DNA from: Bacteroides muris (ex Afrizal et al. 2022)
GTDB taxonomy: Bacteria > Bacteroidota > Bacteroidia > Bacteroidales > Bacteroidaceae
DNA: 64,000 nt
Reading direction: 5' to 3'
NCBI RefSeq assembly: GCF_004793475.1
Contig: NZ_SRYZ01000008.1
Span: forward strand, 1-64,000
Below, piece after piece: positions 63,689-64,000 of the stretch. A program made the translations under genes and the position numbers. The notes below the pieces were generated by a model. It ran no database searches. It saw only the letters and a list, made by a program, of their open reading frames with translations, and had not been told where the DNA came from. Numbering within the stretch: position 1 is the stretch's first letter; the number at the start of each line of letters is the position of its first letter.

Positions 63689-64000
63689 TTATTTAAGTTT
63701 GGCTATCACAGTCTGATTACCGGTAGTCTGTTGTCCTAGTTTAACGAATACTTCGGTGCCCAACGGCAGAAAGACGTCCACGCGGGAACCGAATTTGATG
63801 AAACCCATATGCTCGTCGATATAGCATTCCTCGCCCGGTTCGGCATAGGTTACGATACGGCGCGCCATGGCTCCGGCTATCTGTCGTGCCATAATTTCCA
63901 CGCCTTCCGGAGTTTCTATTACTACAGTGGAACACTCGTTGTCGGTGCTGGCTTTGGGCAGCCAGGCTTTCATGAACTTTCCGTTTTTGTGCCACACTTT
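63689..64000 (-). CDS. psd: Phosphatidylserine decarboxylase, C-terminal part (runs off the window)
   Basis: The visible 103 codons contain [40 protein letters not shown] and a short tail. The FGS motif is the self-cleavage site that makes the pyruvoyl cofactor in this short Psd type. The start lies beyond 64000. It decarboxylates the PssA product to phosphatidylethanolamine. Confidence 0.93.
   Translation of the reverse strand, partial: KVWHKNGKFMKAWLPKASTDNECSTVVIETPEGVEIMARQIAGAMARRIVTYAEPGEECYIDEHMGFIKFGSRVDVFLPLGTEVFVKLGQQTTGNQTVIAKLK

Overview
The window looks like a chromosome segment of a gut Bacteroides (order Bacteroidales). The evidence is three SusC/SusD operons, BACON-domain lipoproteins, lipobox leaders, many promoters with the Bacteroides -7 box TAnnTTTG, and Bacteroidales gene neighbourhoods such as pyrH-frr-rsgA and psd-pssA-DUF4834. 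I make no species call. No rRNA or tRNA gene was recognised.

Positions 1-22900 are an accessory region. It holds three susC-susD cassettes, all on the + strand (1-4672, 6626-13658, 17392-22865). Every susC lacks its signal peptide and most of the N-terminal carboxypeptidase-regulatory-like domain. All three begin at the same sequence (agttccgcgaaaact, then about 47 bp of conserved sequence), and copies 1 and 2 are identical for 62 bp. This is the architecture expected of silent cassettes in an intragenic SusC/SusD shufflon; the expressed 5' end and the recombinase would lie outside the window. Between the cassettes are a zeta-toxin-like kinase with a small partner, a DUF3791-DUF3990-DUF3791 toxin-antitoxin-like trio, and a DUF4143 AAA ATPase. 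An ORF-less group II intron sits directly behind the terminator of cassette 2.

Positions 23000-45400 are mostly core functions: HflX, a DUF4954 left-handed beta-helix protein, class I fumarase, an APC amino-acid permease, a tripartite RND efflux operon, RsgA, ribosome recycling factor, UMP kinase, an EamA transporter, a copper P-type ATPase beside an AraC regulator that carries its own metal-binding domain, and a MATE transporter. Intergenic gaps contain arrays with a 21-22 bp period and a 20-bp inverted repeat.

Positions 46280-48660 are a collapsed polysaccharide-utilisation locus: a chain of fragments of a hybrid two-component regulator, a SusD, a GH30 enzyme and a GH2 enzyme, followed by an ATPase fragment.

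Positions 48717-57687 (minus strand) are a radical-SAM RiPP (ribosomally made, modified peptide) system. In transcription order it has a membrane TPR/HTH regulator, a DUF3244 protein, a 58-residue precursor with a double-Gly leader and a Cys-rich core (GCDCNCGDCC), a SPASM radical-SAM maturase, an outer-membrane beta-barrel protein, a C39-peptidase ABC exporter and a very short HlyD-type adaptor. A hairpin followed by Ts between precursor and maturase could set their expression ratio.

Positions 58200-64000 return to housekeeping: BirA, a YjbR-like protein, YraN, an S41 lipoprotein protease, a small conserved protein, TadA, DUF4834, PssA and the end of Psd, which runs off the window.
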